Assembly: GCA_036160575.1 (NCBI GenBank)
Contig: JAYYDT010000033.1
Location: 1-38,348, forward strand
Source of the DNA: TMED26 sp002694075
GTDB taxonomy: Bacteria > Pseudomonadota > Alphaproteobacteria > Thalassobaculales > Thalassobaculaceae
Direction: 5' to 3'
DNA length: 38,348 nucleotides
Part shown: piece by piece, positions 24,425 through 32,041 of the stretch
Numbering within the stretch: position 1 is the first letter of the stretch
How the letters are laid out: each line of letters starts with the position of its first letter
Program-made: the position numbers and the translations under genes
The notes under the pieces: model-generated
What the model was told of the DNA's origin: nothing
The model's database searches: none
The model's input: the letters and a program-made list of their open reading frames with translations, nothing else

Positions 24425-24516
24425 CGTGCCCTTGACCGCGCCGTCGGACGGAAAACCCCGTCGTTCTCGCGCGGCGTCGGCGGTCAGGTTCCACGCATGG
24501 CCTTTGGGAGCCTCCG

Positions 24517-25818
24517 ATGTCCATTGATTTCGCCTATGGCCGCGGCCACCTCGTCGTCGACATGCCCGAAGCCGCCGAGGTCACCGTGATCCGTAAATCG
24601 CCGCTCGCCAAAATCGCCGATGGTCGGGGCGCCGTGCGGGCGGCTTTGGACGCGCCCATCGGCGCCCCCGCTTTGGTTGACATGGCCCGCGGCAAGCGCT
24701 CGGCCTGCATCCTGATTTGCGACATCACCCGTCCGGTGCCCAATCACCTGTTCCTGCGTCCGATGGTGGAGGATTTGGAGGCCGCCGGCGTGCCGCGCGA
24801 CGCGATCACGATTTTAATCGCCACCGGCCTGCACCGTCCCAACGAAGGTGACGAATTGCGCGAATTGGTCGGCGACGACTGGATCGTCGACAACATTCGG
24901 GTCGAAAACCATTTCGCCCGCGACGACGCCATGCATGTGGACCTTGGCGTGACCGCCACCCGCGGCACGCCGGTCAAGATCGACCGCCGCTTCGTCGAGG
25001 CCGAGGTGCGGATCGCCACCGGCCTGGTTGAACCGCATTTCATGGCCGGCTATTCCGGCGGCCGCAAGGTGATCGCCCCCGGCGTCGCCCACCAGGACAC
25101 CATTCGCACGTTTCACAACGCCCGTTTCATGGAGGACCCGCTGGCCATGTCCTGTAATTTGGCTGGCAATCCCTTGCACGAGGAACAGTTGGAGATCGTC
25201 AAAATCCTCGGTGACGGCATCCTGGGGCTGAACACCGTGATCGACGAGGAACGCGACCTCAATTTCGTGTCTTTCGGGGAAATCATCGCCAGCCATGGCG
25301 CGGCGGTCGATTTCGTGCGCGCCTCGACCGAAGTGCCGGTCGGCCGCAAGTTCAACACCGTGGTGACCTCGTCGGCCGGCTACCCCTTGGATCAGACCTA
25401 TTATCAAACCGTCAAGGGCATGGTCACGCCGTTAGATATCCTGGCGCCGGGTGGCACTTTGATCATTGTCTCGGATTGCGCCGAGGGCATGGGGTCGCCG
25501 GAATTTCGGGCCTCGCAAGGCCGCTTGGTGGAGTTGGGGCCGGATCGGTTTCTGGAAACCATTCTCGGCAAGCAATTCGCCGATGTCGACGAATGGCAGA
25601 CCGAGATGCAGTTGAAGCCAATGCGGGTCGGCCATGTACAGCTGTTTTCCACCGGTTTGCCGGCCGCCGACCATGGCCTGACCGGAGTCGAGATGCTGCC
25701 AAACACGCCAGACGCGGTGGCGCGGGCGGTCGCCGCCAGCATCGCCAAACATGGCGACGCGGCGGTGGCGGCGATCCCGGAAGGTCCCTATGTGATCCCG
25801 TTCAGCCGCGCCGCCTGA
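24517..25818 (+). CDS. larA: Nickel-dependent lactate racemase family protein (LarA)
   Basis: LarA (433 aa) racemises 2-hydroxyacids, classically lactate, by hydride transfer to the nickel-pincer nucleotide cofactor. All catalytic positions known from the Lactobacillus enzyme can be matched: Asp69 and Arg72 in CDITRP, His106 in ATGLHRPN, His174 and the cofactor-binding Lys184 in EPHFMAGYSGGRKVIAPG, His200 in RTFHN, and Gln297 and Lys300 in YYQTVKG. The length fits. The true substrate may be lactate or another 2-hydroxyacid. The ATG follows GGGAG seven bases upstream. It is followed closely by larC and larE, the cofactor synthesis genes, which supports the assignment. Confidence 0.92.
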   Translation: MSIDFAYGRGHLVVDMPEAAEVTVIRKSPLAKIADGRGAVRAALDAPIGAPALVDMARGKRSACILICDITRPVPNHLFLRPMVEDLEAAGVPRDAITILIATGLHRPNEGDELRELVGDDWIVDNIRVENHFARDDAMHVDLGVTATRGTPVKIDRRFVEAEVRIATGLVEPHFMAGYSGGRKVIAPGVAHQDTIRTFHNARFMEDPLAMSCNLAGNPLHEEQLEIVKILGDGILGLNTVIDEERDLNFVSFGEIIASHGAAVDFVRASTEVPVGRKFNTVVTSSAGYPLDQTYYQTVKGMVTPLDILAPGGTLIIVSDCAEGMGSPEFRASQGRLVELGPDRFLETILGKQFADVDEWQTEMQLKPMRVGHVQLFSTGLPAADHGLTGVEMLPNTPDAVARAVAASIAKHGDAAVAAIPEGPYVIPFSRAA

Positions 25819-25830
25819 GGCGGGCCACCG

Positions 25831-27033
25831 ATGATCACGCCGCCGCGACATATCCATCTCGACCCCTTGGGGGGCGTGGCCGGCGATATGTTCATGGCGG
25901 CGATGGTCGACGCTTGGCCGGTGCTGGCCGAAACGGTGCGCACGGCGGTCGCGGCGGTGGGGGTGCCGGGCGCCGAGACCATGGCCTTTCAGCCGGTGCG
26001 CCGGGCCGGGATGGCGGCTAAATGGCTCGATTTCACGCTGCCCGCCGATACCGCCAAAGCGCCTTATCATTATCCGGATATGCGCGCCCGCATCGCCGAC
26101 TCGCCGCTCGAGCCGGCGGCCCGCGCGCCGGCTCTGGCGATTCTTGACCTTTTGGCGGCGGCCGAGGCGGAGGTGCATGGCATCGACATCATCCGGGTTC
26201 ATTTCCATGAGGTCGGCGATTGGGATTCGCTCGCCGATATCGTCGCCGCCGGCGCCATTTTGGGCCATTTTCCCACCACCACATGGTCGCTCGGCGCCTT
26301 GCCGTTGGGCGGCGGCCGAGTGACCACAGCCCATGGACCGCTGCCGGTGCCGGCGCCGGCCACGCGCCTGTTGCTGCGCGATTTAGCGGTCGTCGACGAC
26401 GGCGTCGCCGGCGAACGGGTGACCCCGACCGGGGCGGCGATTGTCAAATATCTGGCCAGCGCGCGGGGCGGAATCTTGGGCCAGGCGCGCGCGGGCCCTG
26501 TCGGCATGGGCGCCGGCACCCGCGACATGGCCGCCATCGCCAATGTCCTCAGAGTCGCCGCCTATGACGACCCGGGGGTGACCGACGCCGACGACCTGGT
26601 GGCGGCCTTGGCCTGCGAGATTGACGATATGACGGGCGAGGAATTGGCCGCCGCCGCCGATCATTTGCGCGCCTGTGACGGGGTCTTGGATGTCAGCCTG
26701 TTCGCCGGCACCGGCAAAAAGGGCCGGCCGGTCACCGCGCTACGCCTATTGTGCCGGCCAGAGGTGGCGGCGGCGACCGCGGCGGCGGTTCTCGACAGCA
26801 CCAGCACGCTGGGCCTGCGTCACCGGTTGGAGCGGCGTTGGGTTTTGGCGCGTGATTTGGCCTTGGTCGGCGCCGACGGGGTGCGGGTGAAAATCGCCCA
26901 ACGTCCCAATGGCACGGCCAGCGCCAAGGCCGAGGCCGACGATCTCCCGGCGCCGACTCACGCTCGCCGGCGGGCCGCCGCCGCAGCCGAGAGCGCGGCT
27001 CTTTCGAAACCGCCGCCGGCGGCCAAGTCATGA
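25831..27033 (+). CDS. larC: Nickel pincer cofactor biosynthesis protein LarC (cyclometallase)
   Basis: LarC (400 aa) inserts nickel into the thiolated pyridinium dinucleotide in a CTP-dependent step, completing the nickel-pincer nucleotide. The N-terminal HLDPLGGVAGDMFMAAMVD, the middle VHFHEVGDWDSLADIVA with its His-rich metal site, PVPAPATRLLL and the C-terminal CEIDDMTGEEL are LarC blocks. In Lactobacillus larC is split by a programmed frameshift; here the two parts are one continuous frame. The last 30 or so residues are an Ala/Pro/Arg-rich tail. The ATG at 25831 is 13 bases after larA, and the stop overlaps larE as ATGA. Confidence 0.92.
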   Translation: MITPPRHIHLDPLGGVAGDMFMAAMVDAWPVLAETVRTAVAAVGVPGAETMAFQPVRRAGMAAKWLDFTLPADTAKAPYHYPDMRARIADSPLEPAARAPALAILDLLAAAEAEVHGIDIIRVHFHEVGDWDSLADIVAAGAILGHFPTTTWSLGALPLGGGRVTTAHGPLPVPAPATRLLLRDLAVVDDGVAGERVTPTGAAIVKYLASARGGILGQARAGPVGMGAGTRDMAAIANVLRVAAYDDPGVTDADDLVAALACEIDDMTGEELAAAADHLRACDGVLDVSLFAGTGKKGRPVTALRLLCRPEVAAATAAAVLDSTSTLGLRHRLERRWVLARDLALVGADGVRVKIAQRPNGTASAKAEADDLPAPTHARRRAAAAAESAALSKPPPAAKS

Positions 27034-27866
27034 GCCAGGCGGCGGCTCTCGAAGCCCGCTTGGCGGCGGTTTTGCGCGCCATCGGGCCAAGCGTGGTGGC
27101 GGTCAGCGGCGGTGTCGACAGCATGACCTTGGCCCATGTGGCGGCGCGCACGCTGGGCCCGGCGGCGGGCATGGTCCACGCCGTCTCGCCGGCAGTGCCG
27201 GCGGTGGCGACCCAGCGCGTGCGCGCCCATGGCGCCCGTTTCAATTGGCGTTTGACCTGCACCGAAGCCGGTGAGTTTTCTGATCCAGATTATTTAAAAA
27301 ACCCGGTTAACCGTTGTTATTTCTGTAAAAATAACCTCTATGATCGCATCAAATCAGAGGCGGGCGCGGCGACCATGCTGTCGGGCGCCAATTTGGATGA
27401 TTTGGGCGATTACCGTCCCGGCCTGCGCGCCGCCGCCGAACAAGCGGTGCGCCAACCTTATATCGAAGCGGCGATGGACAAAGCGGCGGTGCGGGTCCTG
27501 GCCGGTCATTTGGGGTTGCATGATATCGCCGACCTGCCGGCCCAACCCTGTCTGGCCAGCCGAGTGGAGACGGGGATCGCCATTGATGCTGGCGATTTGG
27601 CGTTTATCGAACAGGTGGAAGCCTGGCTGACCGGCCGTTTGGGAGCGGTCACGCTGCGTTGCCGGATCACCGGCGCGGGGGTGCGGGTGGAACTGGGGGC
27701 GGCGGCGACCGCCAGCCTGGCCGGCCGTGACGTCGAAATCGCCGATCAATTAGCCGCGCTGTGCGCCGGCGCCGGCCGCCATTTCGCCGGGCTTGGCCCC
27801 TATCGCCGAGGCAGTGCCTTTATCGGCGCGCCAGCCCCAGTTTCGCGCGTGCCTCGGCCGGACTGA
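27030..27866 (+). CDS. larE: ATP-dependent sacrificial sulfur transferase LarE
   Basis: LarE (278 aa) adenylates the pyridinium dicarboxylate nucleotide and converts its carboxylates to thiocarboxylates, supplying the sulfur atoms of the nickel-pincer cofactor. The PP-loop SGGVDS is at 26-31. Cys174 in AQPCLASRVETG corresponds to the sulfur-donating Cys of the Lactobacillus protein. A further CxxC pair, Cys96 and Cys99 in NRCYFCKNN, is present, which suggests the three-cysteine, possibly [4Fe-4S]-binding type known in other LarE proteins. The start overlaps the larC stop (ATGA). The 3' end overlaps the convergent DUF849 gene by 47 bases. Confidence 0.92.
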   Translation: MSQAAALEARLAAVLRAIGPSVVAVSGGVDSMTLAHVAARTLGPAAGMVHAVSPAVPAVATQRVRAHGARFNWRLTCTEAGEFSDPDYLKNPVNRCYFCKNNLYDRIKSEAGAATMLSGANLDDLGDYRPGLRAAAEQAVRQPYIEAAMDKAAVRVLAGHLGLHDIADLPAQPCLASRVETGIAIDAGDLAFIEQVEAWLTGRLGAVTLRCRITGAGVRVELGAAATASLAGRDVEIADQLAALCAGAGRHFAGLGPYRRGSAFIGAPAPVSRVPRPD

Positions 27867-28704
27867 CCGGGCGGGCGCCAAGGGCGGTGATGATGGCGAC
27901 CGCCTTGTCGACCAATTGTCCGTTGCTGGCCAGCACGCCGCGCTCGAGATAGAGATTGTCTTCCAGGCCGACACTTACATGACCGCCTAACAAGATCGCT
28001 TGGGCGACCATCGGCATTTGCATGCGGCTAATCCCGAAACCGGCCCATACCGCCCCCGGCGGCAGGTGGCCGACCAAATGGGCCATGGTCTCGGTGTTCG
28101 CCGGCGCGCCGTAAGGGATGCCCAAACACAGTTGGAACAGCGGCGGGCCGTCGATCAAACCCTCGTCGCACATTTGCTTGGCGAACCAGAGATGGCCGCT
28201 GTCAAACACTTCCATTTCCGGTTTGATGCCGAGCGCGCGCACCCGCGCGGCCATCGCCCGCAGCATGTTGGGGGTATGCACCGTCAGGCTGTTGCCGTCG
28301 CCGAAATTCATCGAGCCGCAGTCGAGGGTGCAAAGCTCGGGGCGCAATTCGGCGACATGTTGCAAGCGGGTCATGGCGTTGACCATGTCGCTGCCCGGGT
28401 CCATGCGGCGAGGGTCGTCGTCATTGACGTAAAGGTCGCCGCCCATGCCGCAGGTTAGGTTTAAAATCACATCGCGGCCGCTGGCCCGTACCCGCTCGAC
28501 CACTTCGGCGTAAAGCGCCGTGTCGCGGCTGCCCTGGCCGGTCGCCGGATCGCGCACGTGGATATGGACGACGGCCGCGCCGGCGGCGGCGGCCTCGATA
28601 CAGGCGGCGGCGATTTGCGCCGGGGTGATCGGCAAATCGGGGTGCTTGTCCTGGGTGTCGCCGGCACCGGTGACAGCGCATGTGATGATGACTTCCGGGT
28701 TCAT
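27820..28704 (-). CDS. BKACE/DUF849 family beta-keto acid cleavage enzyme
   Basis: This 294-aa TIM-barrel enzyme belongs to the beta-keto acid cleavage family, whose founding member is 3-keto-5-aminohexanoate cleavage enzyme. These zinc enzymes react a beta-keto acid with acetyl-CoA to give acetoacetate and a new acyl-CoA. The zinc ligands are His47 and His49 in VVHIHVRDP, and Glu248 in VGLEDNLYL. LTCGMGGDL, TLDCGSMNFGD and EVFDSGHLWFAKQ are family blocks. I recall similar sequences in carnitine-type degradation, but the substrate cannot be fixed here. The ATG at 28704 follows GGGAG. It is divergent from the NAD(P)HX repair gene. Confidence 0.9.
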   Translation of the reverse strand: MNPEVIITCAVTGAGDTQDKHPDLPITPAQIAAACIEAAAAGAAVVHIHVRDPATGQGSRDTALYAEVVERVRASGRDVILNLTCGMGGDLYVNDDDPRRMDPGSDMVNAMTRLQHVAELRPELCTLDCGSMNFGDGNSLTVHTPNMLRAMAARVRALGIKPEMEVFDSGHLWFAKQMCDEGLIDGPPLFQLCLGIPYGAPANTETMAHLVGHLPPGAVWAGFGISRMQMPMVAQAILLGGHVSVGLEDNLYLERGVLASNGQLVDKAVAIITALGARPVSPAEARAKLGLARR

Positions 28705-28764
28705 GGCCGGTTTCTCCCACCCGATGGGCTTGCGCCGCCGGCGGCGGCTGGCGATGATGCGATC

Positions 28765-30258
28765 ATGACCGAGCGGGGGTGCGATGACGAGGCTTTATTG
28801 ACGGTCGCCGAAATGGCCACCGCCGACCGGGCGACGATTGCCGGTGGTATCGCCGAGGCACACTTAATGACCGCCGCCGGCGTGGGTGTGGCCCGCCATC
28901 TTCAGCGCCATTGGCGGCCGGGGCCGGTGTTGGTCGCCTGTGGGCCGGGCAATAACGGCGGCGATGGATATGTGATCGCCGAGACGCTGGCGGCGGCCGG
29001 CTGGCCCGTGCGTCTGGCCGCGTTGGGCGCACCCGGGGAAGGGGCCGCCGGCGCCATGCGCGCGGCTTGGCGCGGGCCGATCGAAGCCTTGACGCCAGCG
29101 TCCCTGGAGGGCGCGGCGCTGGTGGTTGACGCGCTGTTCGGGGCCGGGCTGAGCCGCCCACTGGCCGATCCGGCCGCCGCCTTCATCGCCCCCGCCAACG
29201 CCCGCCGCGCGGCCGGGACCTTGGCGGTGCTCGCCGTGGACATGCCGTCGGGCATCGATGGCGACACCGGCCAGGTGCGTGGCGCCGCCCTTGAGGCCGA
29301 TGAGACCGTCAGCTTTTTTCGTGCCAAACCGGGTCATTTCCTGCTGCCGGGGCGGCGGCTGTGTGGCCGCCTCACGATCATCGACATTGGCATTGAGGCA
29401 AGTGTGCTGGCCTCCATTCAGCCACGCCAATGGCGCAACGCGCCGGCGCTCTGGCGGGCGGCGATGCCGTCGGCGCGGTTGAGTGATCACAAATACCGTC
29501 GTGGCCATGGCCTCATCGTCGGGGGCGCCACCATGACCGGCGCGGCGCGCTTGGCGACGGCGGCGGCCCGGCGCATTGGCCTTGGCCTGGCCAGTTTGGC
29601 GGTGCCGTCGGTGGCATGGCCGATCTACGCCCTGGACCAGCCAGGCGCCTTGGTTCATCGCCTGGAGAACGCGCGGAGTTTGGCGGCGTTGTTGGCGGCA
29701 CGGCGGTTCGACGCCGCCCTCATCGGTCCTGGCGCCGGCGCCGACGCCGGTTTGATCGACCAGGTCGAGACGGTTTTGGCGGCCGCGCTCCCCACCGTAC
29801 TCGACGCCGACGCTCTCACGGTTTTCGCCGGTGCGGCCGACCGACTCGCCGCGCTTATCCAGGCGCCGGCGGTGATCACCCCCCATGGCGGTGAATTTTC
29901 ACGCCTGTTCCCAGATTTGGTGGCCGAAGCCGATAAATTGGCCGCTGCCCGCGCCGCCGCGCGTCGGCTCGGCGCGGTGGTGGTGCTGAAAGGCGCCGAC
30001 ACAGTGATCGCCGACCCCGAGGGGCGCGCCCTGATCAACGATAACGCGCCGCCAAGCCTTGCCACCGGGGGGAGCGGCGATGTCTTGGCGGGATTGATTT
30101 GCGGTCTCTTGGCCCAGGGCATGCCTCCTTATGAGGCGGCGGCGGCGGCGGTCTGGGTGCATGGCGCGGCGGCCGAGGCGTGGGGTCCCGGGTTGATCGC
30201 CGAGGATTTGCCCCTGGCCGCCGCGAAGGCTTGGGCGGCGCTGGGGAATTTTGGTTGA
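28765..30258 (+). CDS. nnr: Bifunctional NAD(P)H-hydrate epimerase / ADP-dependent NAD(P)H-hydrate dehydratase
   Basis: This metabolite-repair enzyme (497 aa) rescues NADH and NADPH that have been hydrated. The N-terminal YjeF_N epimerase domain (residues 1-220) contains ACGPGNNGGDGYVIAE, with GPGNNGGDG at 60-68, and VDMPSGIDGDTG. The C-terminal ribokinase-like dehydratase domain (about 230-497) contains KYRRGHGLIVGG, TPHGGEFSRLFP and the catalytic GGSGD (435-439) with Asp439. The fused form is the usual one in proteobacteria. The ATG at 28765 puts the family start LLTVAEMATADR at residue 11; longer frames upstream overlap the divergent gene. Its ribosome binding site is weak. Confidence 0.94.
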   Translation: MTERGCDDEALLTVAEMATADRATIAGGIAEAHLMTAAGVGVARHLQRHWRPGPVLVACGPGNNGGDGYVIAETLAAAGWPVRLAALGAPGEGAAGAMRAAWRGPIEALTPASLEGAALVVDALFGAGLSRPLADPAAAFIAPANARRAAGTLAVLAVDMPSGIDGDTGQVRGAALEADETVSFFRAKPGHFLLPGRRLCGRLTIIDIGIEASVLASIQPRQWRNAPALWRAAMPSARLSDHKYRRGHGLIVGGATMTGAARLATAAARRIGLGLASLAVPSVAWPIYALDQPGALVHRLENARSLAALLAARRFDAALIGPGAGADAGLIDQVETVLAAALPTVLDADALTVFAGAADRLAALIQAPAVITPHGGEFSRLFPDLVAEADKLAAARAAARRLGAVVVLKGADTVIADPEGRALINDNAPPSLATGGSGDVLAGLICGLLAQGMPPYEAAAAAVWVHGAAAEAWGPGLIAEDLPLAAAKAWAALGNFG

Positions 30259-30285
30259 CGGTCGCCGCGCGCATGCGCACATAAC
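30255..30285 (+). promoter_or_regulatory. Weak candidate promoter for malonyl-CoA decarboxylase
   Basis: TTGACG (30255-30260) overlaps the stop codon of the preceding gene and CATAAC (30280-30285) lies 19 bases on. The spacer is longer than ideal and contains the palindrome GCGCATGCGC (30269-30278). The evidence is thin. Confidence 0.25.
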
Positions 30286-30318
30286 TGATCCGTAGTAGAG
30301 CAATTGGGAGGCCGCGCG

Positions 30319-31749
30319 ATGGCCTATACCGACCAGCAAAGCGGCTTTTTTGATCGCACCATGGAAAACCTGCGGCGCGCCTGGACCGGGCTTTCCGGGC
30401 AGACATGGCAGCGCCGGGGCGGCGATCTGCGCGAGGACTTACCCGAAGACGATGTCGACCTGGTGCGTGGGCAAATGCGCGAGTGCCTGGAAGCGCGCGG
30501 CGGCGAGGTGTCTGCGCGTAACCGCGCGGCCGAGCTGGGGCGCTCCTATCTGGCCTTGAACGATACCGGACGGACCCGCTTTTTGGAGCTGATGGCCAAC
30601 GAGTTCGGCACCGATCAGGAGGCCGTCGACGCGGCCGTCGCGGCCTTGCAAAACGCCGACCCGGCGGAACGGCACACCGCCGAACTGGCGCTGGGCGCCG
30701 CGCTGGAGCCGTCCTGGCGGCAGTTGTTGACACGTTTCACGGCCTTGCCCGAGGGGGTGAAATTCCTTGTCGATCTCCGCGCCGACATCTTGAGGTACCG
30801 GAAAGTATCCAAGAAAATCAGCGTTTTATCCGACGATCTTCAAAAAATACTTGGGTCGTGGTTTGACATCGCCCTGCTTGAAATGCGGCAGATCGATTGG
30901 TCGGCGCCGGCCGCCTTGCTGGAGAAATTGATCGCCTATGAGGCGGTCCACGAAATCCGGTCCTGGGACGATTTGAAGAACCGTTTAGACAGCGACCGCC
31001 GCTGTTTCGCGTTTTTTCATCCCAAAATGCCAGATGAACCGTTGATCTTCGTGGAGGTCGCCTTGGTCTCCGGTTTGGCGGGGAACGTGGCTGAGTTGCT
31101 GGACGAAAGCGATCCGGCTTTCGACCCGGACAAGGCCGATTGCGCGATCTTTTATTCGATCTCCAATGCCCAACAGGGTTTGGCCGGCATCAGTTTCGGC
31201 AATTTCCTGATCAAACGCGTGGTCGATGTGCTGTCGCATGAATTGCCGAATTTGAAGACCTTCGCGACGCTGTCGCCGATCCCCGGGTTTCGGGCCTGGC
31301 TCGACGCCCAAGAGGGGCGCCCTCTGTTGGCGCCGGCCGAGCGGCGGGCACTGAACAAATGGGTCGACGCGCCCGCCGCCGACGATGGCGCCGACGACCG
31401 CGCCCTGGTGTCGGCGGTCGTCACGGCGGCGCTGGACGATGGCGCGCCCGAGGCCGAAGAAACCGCACGCCAAACGGTCAATCGGTTGTGCGCCCGTTAT
31501 CTGGTTGAGGAGAAAGGCCGCGGCGGCCGTGCGCGCGACCCGGTGGCGCATTTCCACCTGTCCAACGGCGCGCGGGTGGAGCGGCTGAACTGGCGCGGCG
31601 ATTTATCGGTCAAAGGCCGTCAACAAAGCCACGGGATGATGGTCAATTATCTCTACAAACTCTCGGAGATCGAGGGCAATCACGAAAGTTACGTGTCCGG
31701 TGACACGGTCGTCCATGGCCCTGCCATGCGGCCGTTTTTGAAAGGCTAG
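30319..31749 (+). CDS. Malonyl-CoA decarboxylase
   Basis: This 476-aa protein decarboxylates malonyl-CoA to acetyl-CoA. The N-terminal half is helical, as in the family's four-helix oligomerisation domain. The C-terminal GNAT-like catalytic domain contains FAFFHPKMPDEPLIFVEVAL, ISNAQQGLAGISFGNFLIKR, LSPIPGFRAWL and AHFHLSNGARVERLNW. The catalytic Ser-His pair is probably Ser319 (in LSPIP) and His413 (in HFHL); their spacing of 94 residues equals that of Ser329 and His423 that I recall for human MCD. I start at ATG 30319, seven bases after GGGAGG (30306-30311). No malonate transporter or matB is next to it, so its pathway partner is not visible. Confidence 0.92.
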   Translation: MAYTDQQSGFFDRTMENLRRAWTGLSGQTWQRRGGDLREDLPEDDVDLVRGQMRECLEARGGEVSARNRAAELGRSYLALNDTGRTRFLELMANEFGTDQEAVDAAVAALQNADPAERHTAELALGAALEPSWRQLLTRFTALPEGVKFLVDLRADILRYRKVSKKISVLSDDLQKILGSWFDIALLEMRQIDWSAPAALLEKLIAYEAVHEIRSWDDLKNRLDSDRRCFAFFHPKMPDEPLIFVEVALVSGLAGNVAELLDESDPAFDPDKADCAIFYSISNAQQGLAGISFGNFLIKRVVDVLSHELPNLKTFATLSPIPGFRAWLDAQEGRPLLAPAERRALNKWVDAPAADDGADDRALVSAVVTAALDDGAPEAEETARQTVNRLCARYLVEEKGRGGRARDPVAHFHLSNGARVERLNWRGDLSVKGRQQSHGMMVNYLYKLSEIEGNHESYVSGDTVVHGPAMRPFLKG

Positions 31750-31795
31750 GGTCGCCGTGTGCGGCGCTTGGGTGGATTGGCCGCGGCGGCGCGTG

Positions 31796-31812
31796 ACGTC
31801 AATGGTTGACGT
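31796..31812 (+). repeat. Inverted repeat overlapping the tRNA-Leu -35 box
   Basis: ACGTCAA (31796-31802), spacer TGG, then TTGACGT (31806-31812): a perfect 7-bp inverted repeat. The right arm is the -35 box of the candidate tRNA-Leu promoter. It could be an operator or a coincidence caused by the -35 sequence. Confidence 0.5.
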
Positions 31813-31834
31813 TGCCGGTCGCTTCGGATAGCCA
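31806..31834 (+). promoter_or_regulatory. Candidate tRNA-Leu promoter
   Basis: TTGACG (31806-31811) is followed after 17 bases by TAGCCA (31829-31834), 32 bases before the tRNA. The -35 is near consensus and the -10 is poor. The layout matches that of the tRNA-His promoter in this window (TTGACG, 17 bases, TACCAC). Confidence 0.4.
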
Positions 31835-31866
31835 TGCGGGCTGCTCGGATCGTGGGCACGGTATCC

Positions 31867-31951
<85 letters not shown>

Positions 31952-32041
31952 TCCGCGTTCGACATCGCGCCTCGGATCACACCAAAAACCGCGCGTCGGT
32001 CGCATCGCCGCCGTGCCGCCAGTGGAACATGGATTTTATCA

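Noticed and set aside
25831..27033. Programmed frameshift in larC, as in Lactobacillus
   Set aside because: The gene is one continuous frame with both halves present, so no frameshift is needed.
28734..28745. GCCGCCGGCGGC palindrome between the BKACE and NAD(P)HX repair genes as an operator
   Set aside because: Such GC palindromes are expected by chance at this base composition, and nothing else supports a site.
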